NCBI GenBank assembly: GCA_030591195.1
Contig: JAUVBO010000014.1
Coordinates: 1-13,265, forward strand
Length of the DNA stretch: 13,265 bases
Source: Pseudomonadota bacterium
GTDB lineage: Bacteria; Myxococcota; Polyangia; GCA-2747355; JACKDQ01
Direction of reading: 5' to 3'
The position numbers and the translations under genes are program-made. The notes below the pieces were generated by a model that was given only the letters and a program-made list of their open reading frames with translations, had not been told where the DNA came from and ran no database searches. This document shows, piece by piece, positions 1 through 11,171 of this stretch. Position 1 is the first letter of the stretch. Each line of letters opens with the position of its first letter.

Positions 1-732
1 GCTGGAGACGACGAGGATGCTCCGGCCGCGCAGGGCCTCCTCCGCCCGGGTCCAGAAGTCGTGGCCGAGCACCCGCTCGATGTGCTCGGCGCTACGGGTG
101 AGCGCCTCGATCTCCTTGGTCGCTGGCTCGCCGTCGCTGGCCGCGACCTGTTCGATCAAGGTCCGCGCGTGGCGCAGCAGCTCGCCGATGTGTCCGCTGC
201 CGGAGTTGCCGAGGGCCTTGACCACCCCGGTCTTGAACTCCCGGTAGCGGGCGATCTGGCTCTCCTTGACGGCCAGCTCGAGGCCGCGCTCCTCGGCGCC
301 GGCGGCCAGCTCGTGCTGCAGGCGGTCGACCTTGGCCTGGTAGCGTTCGGCGATGCTTGCCAGATTGCCGGTGGAGACACGGATCAGCTCGAGGGTGAAG
401 TCGAGCGACCAGTCGATCGAGACGAGCACCATCGGGTGGCCGCCGAGTCGGGCGAAGACCTCGGCGTTCTGACCATCGACGAACTGCCCGTCGCCGATCA
501 GGATCAGCGGTCTGGGCCTGTCCTTCAACGGACCAAGGTGGGGTAGCGCGTCGGCGCGCAGATCGACCAGCACCGGCCAGTCCGGCTCGCCAGGCAACTC
601 GGCGCCGGGGCTCCAGCGGACCAGCTGGAAGTCCTTGTCGAGCGCCTCGATCAGGTCGCTGAGGTCGTCACCAGGATCGGACGGCACGAGGACCCCGCGC
701 GCCTCCCTCACATCCACAGCGGCGTCATCCAT
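1..732 (-). CDS. Receiver-like signalling protein, C-terminus cut by window edge
   Basis: An open frame of 244 codons runs from ATG at 732 to the window edge without a stop, so the C-terminus is missing. GAGG at 741-738, five bases before the ATG, supports this start. Residues 13-115 alternate short hydrophobic strands (GVLVPSD, FQLVRW, WPVLVDLR, RPLILIGD, MVLVSID) with helices, as in a CheY-like receiver. The acidic pair after strand 1 and the lysine after strand 5 are not obvious, so it looks degenerate. Residues 120-225 are mostly helical with heptad-like spacing, probably a coiled-coil linker. At residues 236-244 another strand begins (GRSILVVSS), suggesting a second receiver or similar Rossmann-like domain beyond the edge. 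It lies 54 bases downstream of the kinase gene on the same strand, so the two may be co-expressed. A role in signal transduction is inferred from fold pattern only. Confidence 0.75.
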   Translation of the reverse strand, partial: MDDAAVDVREARGVLVPSDPGDDLSDLIEALDKDFQLVRWSPGAELPGEPDWPVLVDLRADALPHLGPLKDRPRPLILIGDGQFVDGQNAEVFARLGGHPMVLVSIDWSLDFTLELIRVSTGNLASIAERYQAKVDRLQHELAAGAEERGLELAVKESQIARYREFKTGVVKALGNSGSGHIGELLRHARTLIEQVAASDGEPATKEIEALTRSAEHIERVLGHDFWTRAEEALRGRSILVVSS

Positions 733-737
733 GCCGG

Positions 738-741
738 CCTC
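738..741 (-). promoter_or_regulatory. Ribosome binding site of the receiver-like gene
   Basis: GAGG on the minus strand lies five bases before ATG 732. It favours this start over the out-of-frame ATG at 728. Confidence 0.5.
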
Positions 742-752
742 GTAGCAGAGGG

Positions 753-765
753 CTATTTTTATTGT
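753..765 (-). promoter_or_regulatory. A+T-rich patch, possible promoter of the receiver-like gene
   Basis: In the 54-base gap between the kinase stop and the next start, the minus strand reads GGACAATAAAAATAGCC. This is the most A+T-rich stretch in this end of the window. AAAAAT (760-755) matches TATAAT at four of six positions and would start transcription about 15 bases before ATG 732. No good -35 box is visible. The downstream gene may therefore have its own weak promoter besides read-through from the kinase gene. Confidence 0.25.
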
Positions 766-786
766 CCATTCACAGGGTTCCGACCG

Positions 787-2811
<2,025 letters not shown>

Positions 2812-2911
2812 CCCCACGAGGTTCGCACCCTTTGTCGGCGCTTTCAACGCGCGTCGTGGCTCGGCAGCGCCGGTGGCGGAAGCACGGCCTCCGAGGTTAC
2901 ACTGGTGTCCG
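2812..2911. other. Divergent regulatory gap between kinase gene and grpE
   Basis: About 100 bases hold the starts of both genes. Toward grpE, TACACT at 2898-2903 resembles a -10 box. Toward the kinase, TTGAAA (minus strand, 2847-2842) resembles a -35 box (five of six), but no good -10 box follows at the usual distance. No CTTGAA-type heat-shock sigma box or CIRCE-like long inverted repeat is seen. Confidence 0.5.
2898..2903 (+). promoter_or_regulatory. Candidate -10 box of grpE
   Basis: TACACT matches TATAAT at four of six positions and lies eight bases before the grpE ATG at 2912. If used, transcription would start within a few bases of the ATG, giving an almost leaderless mRNA. This agrees with the lack of a good ribosome binding site. 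No matching -35 box is visible, so the call is weak. Confidence 0.25.
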
Positions 2912-3571
2912 ATGAATAACCGTGATCCAAGCGACAGCTCCGATTCGCCGATCAGCTCCGACGAGCAGCGACCCTTCGACGCAGTGGCCGCGGCTGCCGA
3001 GCTCGAGGCGAGCATGCAGCAGGCTGACCAGCAAGCCGCCGGCGAGGCGGGCGCCGGCAAGTACGTCGAGGAGCTCGAGGTCGAGGTGCTCGAGTTGACC
3101 CGGATCATCGGGCGCAAGGAGGCGGCGCTGGCCGCGGCAGAGGAGCGCACCGACCGGGCGAACGACGAGGTCGAGGCGGCCAAGCGGCGGCTCGCACGGG
3201 AGGCCGAGGTGGAGCTAGGGCGCCGGCGAGGCGAGATCCTGCTCGCCTTCGTCGACGTGCTCGACGACCTCGACCGGGCCCTCGTTTCGGCCCGCGCCAC
3301 CGACCGCAGCCTCGACGTCGTGGGCGGGGTGGAGATGGTCCATCGCCGGTTCGCCGGGACCCTCGAGCGCTTTGGCGTGCGGCGGATGAGCGCTCGGGGT
3401 CAGCGCTTCGATCCGGCGCTCCACGAGGCCGTGAGCTTGGTCTCGGTGACCGACCCGGAGCAGGACGGACAGGTGATCGAGGTCTTGCGCGCGGGCTACA
3501 CCCTCGACCGCGCCGACGTCGACCCGGAGATCCTCCGCCCGGCCACGGTGGTGGTGGGCAAGCGCGGGTAG
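2912..3571 (+). CDS. grpE: Nucleotide exchange factor GrpE
   Basis: A 219-residue GrpE, the cytoplasmic factor that releases ADP from DnaK (Hsp70) so that the chaperone cycle continues. Residues 1-48 are a polar, disordered leader. Residues 50-105 form the long charged helix used for dimerisation. The segment around 110-124 (LLAFVDVLDDLDRAL) matches the GrpE helix core. The C-terminal beta domain (about 152-219) carries the family signature: FDPALHEAV at 166-174, then GYTLDR and LRPATVVVGK at the end. Length is usual for the family. ATG 2912 is the only sensible start, since the frame upstream has no ribosome binding site and is antisense to the kinase gene. No Shine-Dalgarno sequence stands close before it. 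The next plus-strand gene lies far away past a minus-strand gene, so grpE appears monocistronic, unusually apart from dnaK and dnaJ within this window. Confidence 0.95.
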   Translation: MNNRDPSDSSDSPISSDEQRPFDAVAAAAELEASMQQADQQAAGEAGAGKYVEELEVEVLELTRIIGRKEAALAAAEERTDRANDEVEAAKRRLAREAEVELGRRRGEILLAFVDVLDDLDRALVSARATDRSLDVVGGVEMVHRRFAGTLERFGVRRMSARGQRFDPALHEAVSLVSVTDPEQDGQVIEVLRAGYTLDRADVDPEILRPATVVVGKRG

Positions 3572-3588
3572 TCACGATCAAGGGTGAG

Positions 3589-3614
3589 GCCGGGAAAGAC
3601 ACGCCTCTTCCGGC
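3589..3614. terminator. Imperfect hairpin between convergent genes
   Basis: Between grpE and the convergent receiver-ATPase gene, GCCGG plus AAGA (3589-3599, with a two-base bulge) pairs with TCTT plus CCGGC (3606-3614) around a six-base loop. There is no T run on either side, so it could be a weak bidirectional terminator or chance pairing in GC-rich DNA. Confidence 0.3.
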
Positions 3615-3647
3615 GAGGGGGGGCTGGCGAAGCGTCCCCTTGTGTGC

Positions 3648-4619
3648 TCAGACCGAGAAGATGTTGAACGAGCGGCCGGAGGAGTTGAACGCCTGGTGGC
3701 CGCCGCGGACGTAGAACAGCGCGATCGCCTCGGTCCGCTCGCCGGGCGTGAGGTTGACCGCCAGCTGGGTGATCGAGTTGAAGATCAGGTAGAGCCCGAG
3801 GTCCGACTCGGCGTCCGACGCGTCGGCCATGCCGTGGCTGCGGCGGTGGCCGCGCTCGAGGTTGCTGATCAGGTCCTGGCGGCTGATGGCACCGAACGAA
3901 TCGGCCACCGAGATGCCGACGTGGCAGCCGTCGCAGGCAAAGCAGAAGTCCACCGCCTCCTGCGGCTCGACGGCGAGGGGCTTGCGGCGGTCGTGGTCGA
4001 TGTACCTCGGCCTGCCCGCTGGATCGCGCGGGGCGTTGAACAGGGCGTTGATCACCAGCTCGTCGCTGACCCGCGTGATCAGCGGCCTGATGTCGCGATG
4101 GCAGTCGCTGCGCGCGAGGAACCTCTCGAGCGCTTGTATCGCCGCGATCTTTTCGTCGGTCGACTGGATCCGAACGCGGTGCAGCTGCGTGCCCCAGGTG
4201 GAGAGGTACTTGTCGAGGCCGAAGATGTCGTCGCTGATCAGCTTCTGGCAGGTGACGATCAGCTCGTCCTCGTCGATCAGGTCCTGGGTCCCGTCGAGGC
4301 CGTGGCGTCCGACGAAGTTGCAGAGCCCAGCGGTCGACAGCAGCTCGAGTCCCTTGCTCCCGCTCGCCCGGGGCGACAGCAGCAGAGTCTTGGCTCTGGG
4401 GTGTCGCTCGCCGATGGTGTCCAGGGCCCAGTGGAGGTCGCCGAGCTGCTCGTCGCCGTCGAGGAGGTAGAGGCGCCGTTCTTGCTCGAGGTCGAGCGCC
4501 AGCTGTTCGCGGTCGAAGGCGCAGGCGTGAACCTCCCATCCCGCGGAGGCCAGCGAACGCGTCAGGTGCCGCTGGACGCGGCGATTCGAAGTGATCACGC
4601 CTGCCTGGGGCTTGCTCAC
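3648..4619 (-). CDS. Degenerate receiver domain fused to GHKL-type ATPase
   Basis: A 323-residue protein. Residues 5-110 look like a receiver: strand GVITSN, then LYLLDGD with D54 at the phospho-acceptor position, then TLLLSP and NFVGRH. The acidic pair after strand 1 is absent and an arginine stands where the conserved lysine is expected. Residues 175-305 resemble a histidine-kinase-type ATPase of the RsbW/anti-sigma style: N-box DELVINALFNA (186-196, E187 and N191), G1-like VADSFGAI (238-245, D240) and G2-like DLGLYL (273-278). The helical linker has no H-E/D-x-x-N/T phosphotransfer motif. It may therefore be a phosphorylation-tuned protein kinase or anti-sigma-like switch rather than an ordinary sensor kinase. 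A C-x2-C-x2-C cluster (226, 229, 232) sits between the N-box and G1. The start is GTG at 4619, 31 bases downstream of a perfect TATAAT box. Confidence 0.8.
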   Translation of the reverse strand: MSKPQAGVITSNRRVQRHLTRSLASAGWEVHACAFDREQLALDLEQERRLYLLDGDEQLGDLHWALDTIGERHPRAKTLLLSPRASGSKGLELLSTAGLCNFVGRHGLDGTQDLIDEDELIVTCQKLISDDIFGLDKYLSTWGTQLHRVRIQSTDEKIAAIQALERFLARSDCHRDIRPLITRVSDELVINALFNAPRDPAGRPRYIDHDRRKPLAVEPQEAVDFCFACDGCHVGISVADSFGAISRQDLISNLERGHRRSHGMADASDAESDLGLYLIFNSITQLAVNLTPGERTEAIALFYVRGGHQAFNSSGRSFNIFSV

Positions 4620-4649
4620 GAGCAGCTCACGGGGAAAGGGTCCGACGCG

Positions 4650-4677
4650 ATTATAGAGGAGCGCACGCCGTGGTCAC
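4650..4677 (-). promoter_or_regulatory. Promoter of the receiver-ATPase gene
   Basis: On the minus strand, GTGACC (4677-4672, four of six to TTGACA) is followed after 16 bases by a perfect TATAAT (4655-4650). Transcription would begin near 4643, leaving a leader of roughly 23 bases before GTG 4619. A consensus -10 box is striking in such GC-rich DNA. Read on the plus strand, the same site gives TATAGA, so weak bidirectional use is possible. Confidence 0.6.
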
Positions 4678-4785
4678 CAGAAAATGCGGGAGCGGAAAGG
4701 CTTTGCTTTCAGGCGGATGCCGCGGCCGCCGGCGCCGATGGAGGGGATCGGCCCCGCGGCGAGAAGGTCACCGGCGCGTTGCCGT

Positions 4786-4800
4786 ATCACCCGTGGTGAT
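4786..4800. repeat. Inverted repeat ATCACC-CGT-GGTGAT, possible operator
   Basis: Perfect six-base arms separated by three bases lie in the gap between the divergent receiver-ATPase gene and the small membrane protein gene, 29 bases before the favoured GTG start at 4829. The size and symmetry fit a binding site for a dimeric regulator. A related heptamer GGTCACC occurs at 4672-4678 and 4766-4772. The role is inferred. Confidence 0.35.
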
Positions 4801-4814
4801 GCACGCCAAGCAAC

Positions 4815-4819
4815 GGGAG
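4815..4819 (+). promoter_or_regulatory. Ribosome binding site deciding the small protein start
   Basis: GGGAG lies nine bases before GTG 4829 and is in the right place for that start, while the ATG at 4799 has no such site. It supports a 69-residue product. Confidence 0.45.
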
Positions 4820-4828
4820 AAGCCAACG

Positions 4829-5038
4829 GTGAGCCGAGCCGAGCGCGATGATTCGTTGTTCCGTCTGGTGGGGTCCTTTTTCGGGGTCAACCTGCTGCTC
4901 GCTGGGGTCTTCGTCGTGCTCGTGCCCCACCTGATCGTCAGCCGGCTGGGGCGGAAGATCCGCCGCTGGTCGCCGACCCGGCGCCGCCGTCCGGCCCGCT
5001 TCGTCCGGCCCGTCTCTCCGTCCTATTCCCGCCGCTAG
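4829..5038 (+). CDS. Small basic single-pass membrane protein upstream of clpS
   Basis: A probable 69-residue protein starting at GTG 4829 behind GGGAG; an ATG at 4799 would add ten residues but lacks a ribosome site. A short charged N-terminus (SRAERDDS) is followed by one hydrophobic helix at about residues 10-35 ([20 protein letters not shown] and following). The tail is highly basic (GRKIRRW, then RRRR), which by the positive-inside rule would stay in the cytoplasm. I do not recognise a family. It lies on the same strand as clpS, 92 bases ahead, so it may be the first gene of a clpS-clpA unit or may stand alone. Arginine-rich tails also arise from chance frames in GC-rich DNA, so the gene is not certain, but the clean helix and the ribosome site favour it. 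Without it, 4620-5130 would be a 511-base gap. Confidence 0.5.
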   Translation: MSRAERDDSLFRLVGSFFGVNLLLAGVFVVLVPHLIVSRLGRKIRRWSPTRRRRPARFVRPVSPSYSRR

Positions 5039-5111
5039 CCAAGCCGTCCCACCGGCGCTCGCGCTTTTGGATGCCACCAACGGGCCCGGGTCTCTTCATG
5101 CTCGTGTTTTG

Positions 5112-5120
5112 TGCCATGAT
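5112..5120 (+). promoter_or_regulatory. Candidate extended -10 element of clpS
   Basis: TGCCATGAT has the TGn motif followed by CATGAT, which matches TATAAT at four of six positions. It would place the transcription start near 5127. However, AGGGA at 5121-5125 is a good ribosome binding site for ATG 5131 and would then fall outside the mRNA. The two readings conflict, and the ribosome site reading is at least as likely. Confidence 0.25.
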
Positions 5121-5130
5121 AGGGAACGTC

Positions 5131-5451
5131 ATGAGCGACAAGAAGACCCGGCACGACAGGGACGAGGCGCTTGACGTCAAGGAGCGCACGACCACCAAGA
5201 AGCCGAAGCTCTATCGGGTGCTGCTGCACAACGACGACTACACGACGATGGAGTTTGTGGTCTTCGTGCTGATGGAGCTGTTCAACAGGACGCGCACCGA
5301 GGCGACCCAGGTCATGCTCCACGTCCACACCAGGGGTCAGGGGGTTTGTGGCGTCTACCCCCACGATATCGCCGAGACCAAGGTCAACCAGACCATGGAG
5401 CTCGCCCGCGAGCAGGGGCACCCGCTGATGTGCAGCATGGAACCGGAGTGA
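5131..5451 (+). CDS. clpS: ATP-dependent Clp protease adaptor ClpS
   Basis: A 106-residue ClpS, the adaptor that binds proteins with destabilising N-terminal residues and hands them to ClpA for degradation by ClpP. The substrate pocket is intact: N34-D35-D36 in [10 protein letters not shown], gate methionine M40 and H66 in LHVHTRG. By count these fall at the same positions as in E. coli ClpS. The ClpA-facing half [15 protein letters not shown] (71-85) and the terminal [10 protein letters not shown] are typical. Residues 1-26 are charged and flexible, as expected for the segment that inserts into ClpA. ATG 5131 is chosen over in-frame codons at 5071, 5098 and 5116 because AGGGA stands five bases before it and the product has family length. 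clpA follows after 82 bases, which supports a joint role. Confidence 0.97.
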   Translation: MSDKKTRHDRDEALDVKERTTTKKPKLYRVLLHNDDYTTMEFVVFVLMELFNRTRTEATQVMLHVHTRGQGVCGVYPHDIAETKVNQTMELAREQGHPLMCSMEPE

Positions 5452-5479
5452 GCGGGTCGACGTAGCTTCAGGGTGCGCA

Positions 5480-5493
5480 AAAACAGACGTTTT
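5480..5493. repeat. AAAAC-AGAC-GTTTT inverted repeat between clpS and clpA
   Basis: Five-base perfect arms around a four-base spacer form an A+T-rich island in the 82-base gap. It is embedded in a longer imperfect dyad from TGCGC to TTGCA. The right arm runs into TTTTCTT, so it could act as an attenuator that lowers clpA relative to clpS, or as a regulator site. The stem is too A+T-rich to be a strong terminator. Confidence 0.3.
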
Positions 5494-5533
5494 CTTGCAT
5501 GCCCGGACGGTCTCGGGCAGCGTGGTCGGTCAG

Positions 5534-7874
<2,341 letters not shown>

Positions 7875-7888
<14 letters not shown>

Positions 7889-9107
7889 AGGGCCCATGGC
7901 CCGGCGCGGCCTCGAGCTCGCGCCGTAGCAGCCGGCTCTCGCGCGCGACGGCCTGATTCACTGCCCGGGCGAGGCCCGGGTGGCGCAGCCAGTGGGCGCT
8001 GTAGGTTGGCGCCGGCATCAGGCCGCGCTTGATCTTGTGGGATCCCTGGGCCCCCGCCTCGAAGCGCGTCCAGCCTTGCTCGATGCAGAGCTCGATCGGC
8101 CGGTGGTAGCAGAGCTCGAAGTGCAGTCCTGCGAGGTCGCGGGCCATCGTGCCCCAGTAGCGGCCGTAGAGCCGGGTGCCCTTGACGAAGCCGAGGGTGC
8201 CAGCCACCGGCTCGCCGTCGACCGCCCGGGCGAGGGTCGAGACCACGCGATCAGCCAGTCGCTCGCGGACGCCCTCGAAGAAGTCACGGTTGAGGTAGGC
8301 CTGGCCCCACTTGCGCGCGCTCGTGTCGCGATAGAAGCGGTAGAGGCCGCGCCAGCCGCTGCGGTCGAGCTCGGGCCCGCGGAGGGTTTGCAGGGTCAGG
8401 CCGTGGCTCGCCGCCAGCCGGCGCTCGCGGCGGACGTTCTTGCGCGCGGTCGCGCGAAAGCGGGCCAGGTAGTCGTCGAAGTCGCGGTAGCCGCGGTTGA
8501 GCCAGTGGTACTGGTGGGTCAGCCTGGGGATCAGCCCGTGCTCGTCGGCGAGCTGGGCCTGCTCCTGCTCGGTGACGAACAGCCAGTGGATCGACGAGGC
8601 GTCGGTCTGGCGGGCGAGCGCCTCGACACCGCCGATCAGCGCCCCGCGCACCGTGGTGGCCTCGGCCGCCGGTAGCTCCGGCGCCAGCAGCAGCCGGCGG
8701 CCCGTCGCCGGGGTGAACGGCACCGCCGAGACCAGCTTGGGGTAGTAGTCGAGCCCCGAGGCAGCGGCCGCCTCGGCCCAGCCCCAGTCGAAGATGTACT
8801 CGCCGAAGCTGTGTTCCTTGAGGTAGAGCGGCACCGCGCCGACCAGCCGCCCGCCGCGCCGGGCGATCACGTGGCAGGGCAGCCAGCCCGTCGCGCCGCC
8901 GACGCAGCCGGTCTGCTCGAGCAACGAGAGGAAGCGGTGCTCGACAAACGGATCGTGGTCGCCGGTCAGGGCGTCCCAGCAGTCGGGGTCGACCGCGTCG
9001 AGGTTGGTGACCACGTCGACCGTGACGCCCGGGTCGAGCTCGTTGCTGGCCGCGGGTGTCGGGTCGCCGGGCGGCGGGTTATGGCGGCGCTGGGCGCGGC
9101 TCCTCAT
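7875..9107 (-). CDS. FemAB-like (COG3146/DUF482-type) N-acyltransferase
   Basis: A 410-residue protein resembling the family of predicted N-acyltransferases with a tandem GNAT fold related to FemAB. Family-like segments are HDPFVEHRFLSLLEQTG (51-67), FGEYIFDWGWAEA (101-113), YYPKLVSAVPFTPATGRRLL (121-140), a basic helix RATARKNVRRERR (218-230), YGRYWG (314-319), LHFELCYHRPIE (328-339) and FEAGAQGSHKIKRG (349-362). No signal peptide is evident, so it is probably cytoplasmic. The family's reaction is not established; FemAB relatives use aminoacyl-tRNA or acyl donors. The first 28 residues look like an unconserved leader, and a later start cannot be excluded. AGAGGA (9123-9118) lies ten bases before ATG 9107. 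Its 3' end overlaps the convergent clpA end by 14 bases. It is divergent from the aminopeptidase gene. Confidence 0.88.
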
Positions 9108-9337
9108 CTGCTTGCGATCCTCTCGCTGGAGGGATGGCCATCAGCGTCTACGGCGGCGGCACCGAGGTTGTTCTGGTCTGATTGTCGCCGATCATCTCGC
9201 CCTGGGCTCTACCGGCATCGACGAAAAGCCGCTTCCGTCTCGGGCCGTGGCGGCGCTAGGATACCGGCTCGTCTGTATTGCTGACGCCCGGCCGCTGTCG
9301 TCGTGGCGCCGACCGAGAAGACTGCGAGGACCTGCGA
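9108..9337. other. Divergent gap between acyltransferase and aminopeptidase genes
   Basis: The 230 bases between the two divergent starts must hold promoters for both, but no pair of boxes is convincing. TAGGAT at 9257-9262 (plus strand, four of six to TATAAT) is the best -10 candidate for the aminopeptidase and has no matching -35. No long inverted repeat or RNA-like structure is evident. Frames crossing it are extensions of neighbouring spurious frames. Confidence 0.4.
9326..9330 (+). promoter_or_regulatory. Ribosome binding site of the aminopeptidase
   Basis: GAGGA stands seven bases before ATG 9338 and decides that start over the in-frame codon at 9278. Confidence 0.6.
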
Positions 9338-11143
9338 ATGTCGATCAACGTGCCCGAGAAGCTCAAGCGGCTGAGAGCCCAGATGAAGAAGGCCGGCGTC
9401 GCGGCCTACCTGGTACCGAGCACCGACCCTCACCAGAGCGAGTACGTGCCCGAGTGCTGGCAGCGTCGGCAGTGGGCCAGCGGCTTCACCGGTTCGGCGG
9501 GGGATCTGGTGGTGGCCGAGCGCACGGCGGGGCTCTGGACCGACGGCCGCTACTTCCTCCAGGCCAGCCAGCAGCTCGTCGGCACCGGCATCACGCTGCA
9601 GAAGCAGGGGGTCAAGGGTACGCCGAGCATCGCCGCCTGGGTCTCGACCACGCTGAAGAAGGGCCAGTCCCTCGGCGTCGATCCGCGGCTGCTGTCTCGC
9701 GCGCTGCTGGCGGAGCTGCAGCAGGCGCTCGGCGCCAAGGGCATCAAGCTCAAGCTGCTCGAGCGGAACCTGGTCGACGCCATCTGGCGCGCTCGGCCCG
9801 CGCCGCCTCCCGCGCCGATCGAGGTCTACCCGACCAAGCTCGCCGGGTCGACGGTGGGCGCCAAGCTCAAGCGCCTGCGCAAGGAGATGAGCGCGGCGGG
9901 AGCCACAGCCCACGTGCTGACCGCGCTCGACTGTATCGCCTGGCTGTTCAACATCCGCAGCGCTGACGTGCCCTACAACCCGGTGGCGATCAGCTACGCG
10001 CTGGTCACCACGCGCGGGGCTCAGCTCTTCTGCGACCCGAAGAAGGTCACGCCGCAGCTCCGCCGGGCGCTGTCGCGCACCGTGCGGATCCGGGGCTACG
10101 ATCGCTTTGGTGGCGAGCTCCAGCGGGTCTCCCGGGCCAAGACCGCTTCGGTCTGGGTCGATGCGGGCACGGTCAACGCCTGGGTTCTCGAGAAGCTCGG
10201 CGACTGCCAGCGGATCGAGACCACCTCGCCGATCTGGAAGATGAAGGCGGCCAAGAACCCGACCGAGCTGGCGGGGATCCGCCAGGCCCACGTGCGTGAC
10301 GGCGTCGCGATGGTGCGCTTCCTCTGTGAGCTGGAACACCGGGTCGAGGCCGGCAAGAAGGTCACCGAGCTGTCGGCGGCCCGGCGCTTGACCGAGCTCC
10401 GCGCCGCTGGCGACCGCTACCGCGGCGACAGCTTCGAGACGATCTCGGGCTACGCGGGCCACGGGGCGATCGTCCACTACGCGGTGACCGAGCGCTCGAG
10501 CAGCAGGCTGCGGCCGAAGGGGTTGTTCCTGATCGACTCCGGCGGCCAGTACCTCGACGGCACCACCGACATCACCCGCACCGTGCTGCTCGGGACCAAG
10601 GCGAGCAGCAAGCAGCGCGACCGGTTCACCCGGGTGCTCAAGGGCCACATCGCCCTGTCCCTCGCGCGCTTCCCCGAGGGCACCGCCGGTCGCCAGCTCG
10701 ACGTCCTCGCCCGCAAGGCGCTGTGGGAGGTCGGCCTCGAGTACGCCCACGGTACCGGCCACGGCGTCGGCTGCTACCTCAATGTGCACGAGGGCCCCCA
10801 GGCGATCAGCCCGACCCGGTGCACCGGCGTGCCGCTCGCGGTGGGCAACGTGCTCAGCAACGAGCCGGGCTATTACCACGAGGGCAAGTACGGGATCCGG
10901 ATCGAGAATCTGGTCGAGGTGGTCAAGGACGACCAGCTCAGCCGCGGCAGCCGGACCTTCTTGCGCTTCGCCGAGCTGACCCTCTGTCCGATCGACACCC
11001 GGCTGGTGGAGCCGAAGCTCCTCGATCCGGCCGATCGTCGCTGGCTCAACGCCTACCACAAGCGCGTGCGCGAGACCCTGAGCCGCTACCTCGACAAGGC
11101 CGAGACCCGCTGGCTGCACAAGGCTACCCGCGCGGTCAAGTAG
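9338..11143 (+). CDS. Three-domain Xaa-Pro aminopeptidase (aminopeptidase P, M24B)
   Basis: A 601-residue metallopeptidase that removes an N-terminal residue preceding proline. Layout: creatinase-type N-domain (about 5-150), second creatinase-like domain (165-305), pita-bread catalytic domain (311-530) and the short C-terminal domain of the long form (540-601), like the roughly 620-residue eukaryotic enzymes rather than the shorter E. coli PepP. The five metal ligands are present: D400 and D411 (LIDSGGQY, TTDITRT), H475 (GTGHGVG), E509 (NEPGYY) and E523 (RIENLV). Supporting histidines are H380 and H484. No signal peptide is seen, so it is probably cytoplasmic and recycles Pro-containing peptides, possibly including those released by Clp proteolysis. 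ATG 9338 is chosen over 9278 because GAGGA stands seven bases before it and the N-domain begins there. The degenerate-GGDEF gene follows after 28 bases, probably in the same operon. Confidence 0.95.
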   Translation: MSINVPEKLKRLRAQMKKAGVAAYLVPSTDPHQSEYVPECWQRRQWASGFTGSAGDLVVAERTAGLWTDGRYFLQASQQLVGTGITLQKQGVKGTPSIAAWVSTTLKKGQSLGVDPRLLSRALLAELQQALGAKGIKLKLLERNLVDAIWRARPAPPPAPIEVYPTKLAGSTVGAKLKRLRKEMSAAGATAHVLTALDCIAWLFNIRSADVPYNPVAISYALVTTRGAQLFCDPKKVTPQLRRALSRTVRIRGYDRFGGELQRVSRAKTASVWVDAGTVNAWVLEKLGDCQRIETTSPIWKMKAAKNPTELAGIRQAHVRDGVAMVRFLCELEHRVEAGKKVTELSAARRLTELRAAGDRYRGDSFETISGYAGHGAIVHYAVTERSSSRLRPKGLFLIDSGGQYLDGTTDITRTVLLGTKASSKQRDRFTRVLKGHIALSLARFPEGTAGRQLDVLARKALWEVGLEYAHGTGHGVGCYLNVHEGPQAISPTRCTGVPLAVGNVLSNEPGYYHEGKYGIRIENLVEVVKDDQLSRGSRTFLRFAELTLCPIDTRLVEPKLLDPADRRWLNAYHKRVRETLSRYLDKAETRWLHKATRAVK

Positions 11144-11161
11144 CTCGATCAAGCAGTCCTC

Positions 11162-11166
11162 GGAGG
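11162..11166 (+). promoter_or_regulatory. Ribosome binding site of the degenerate-GGDEF gene
   Basis: GGAGG, a perfect anti-16S match, lies five bases before ATG 11172. It is the strongest ribosome site in the window. Confidence 0.7.
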
Positions 11167-11171
11167 TTGAG

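Noticed and set aside
2812..3300. N-terminal extension of the kinase frame to 3300
   Set aside because: The extra 163 residues are Ser/Arg/Ala-rich and exactly antisense to grpE. The zinc ribbon directly follows ATG 2811.
3642..4799. Plus-strand open frame of 385 codons opposite the receiver-ATPase gene
   Set aside because: It is biased to Val, Ala, Asp and Glu with no domain, while the minus frame has ATPase boxes, a promoter and a plausible start.
5071..5130. Longer ClpS beginning at 5071
   Set aside because: It adds 20 residues not found in the family, and AGGGA lies before ATG 5131.
9278..9337. Aminopeptidase start at 9278
   Set aside because: It adds 20 Arg/Cys/Asp-rich residues before the domain, and GAGGA marks ATG 9338.
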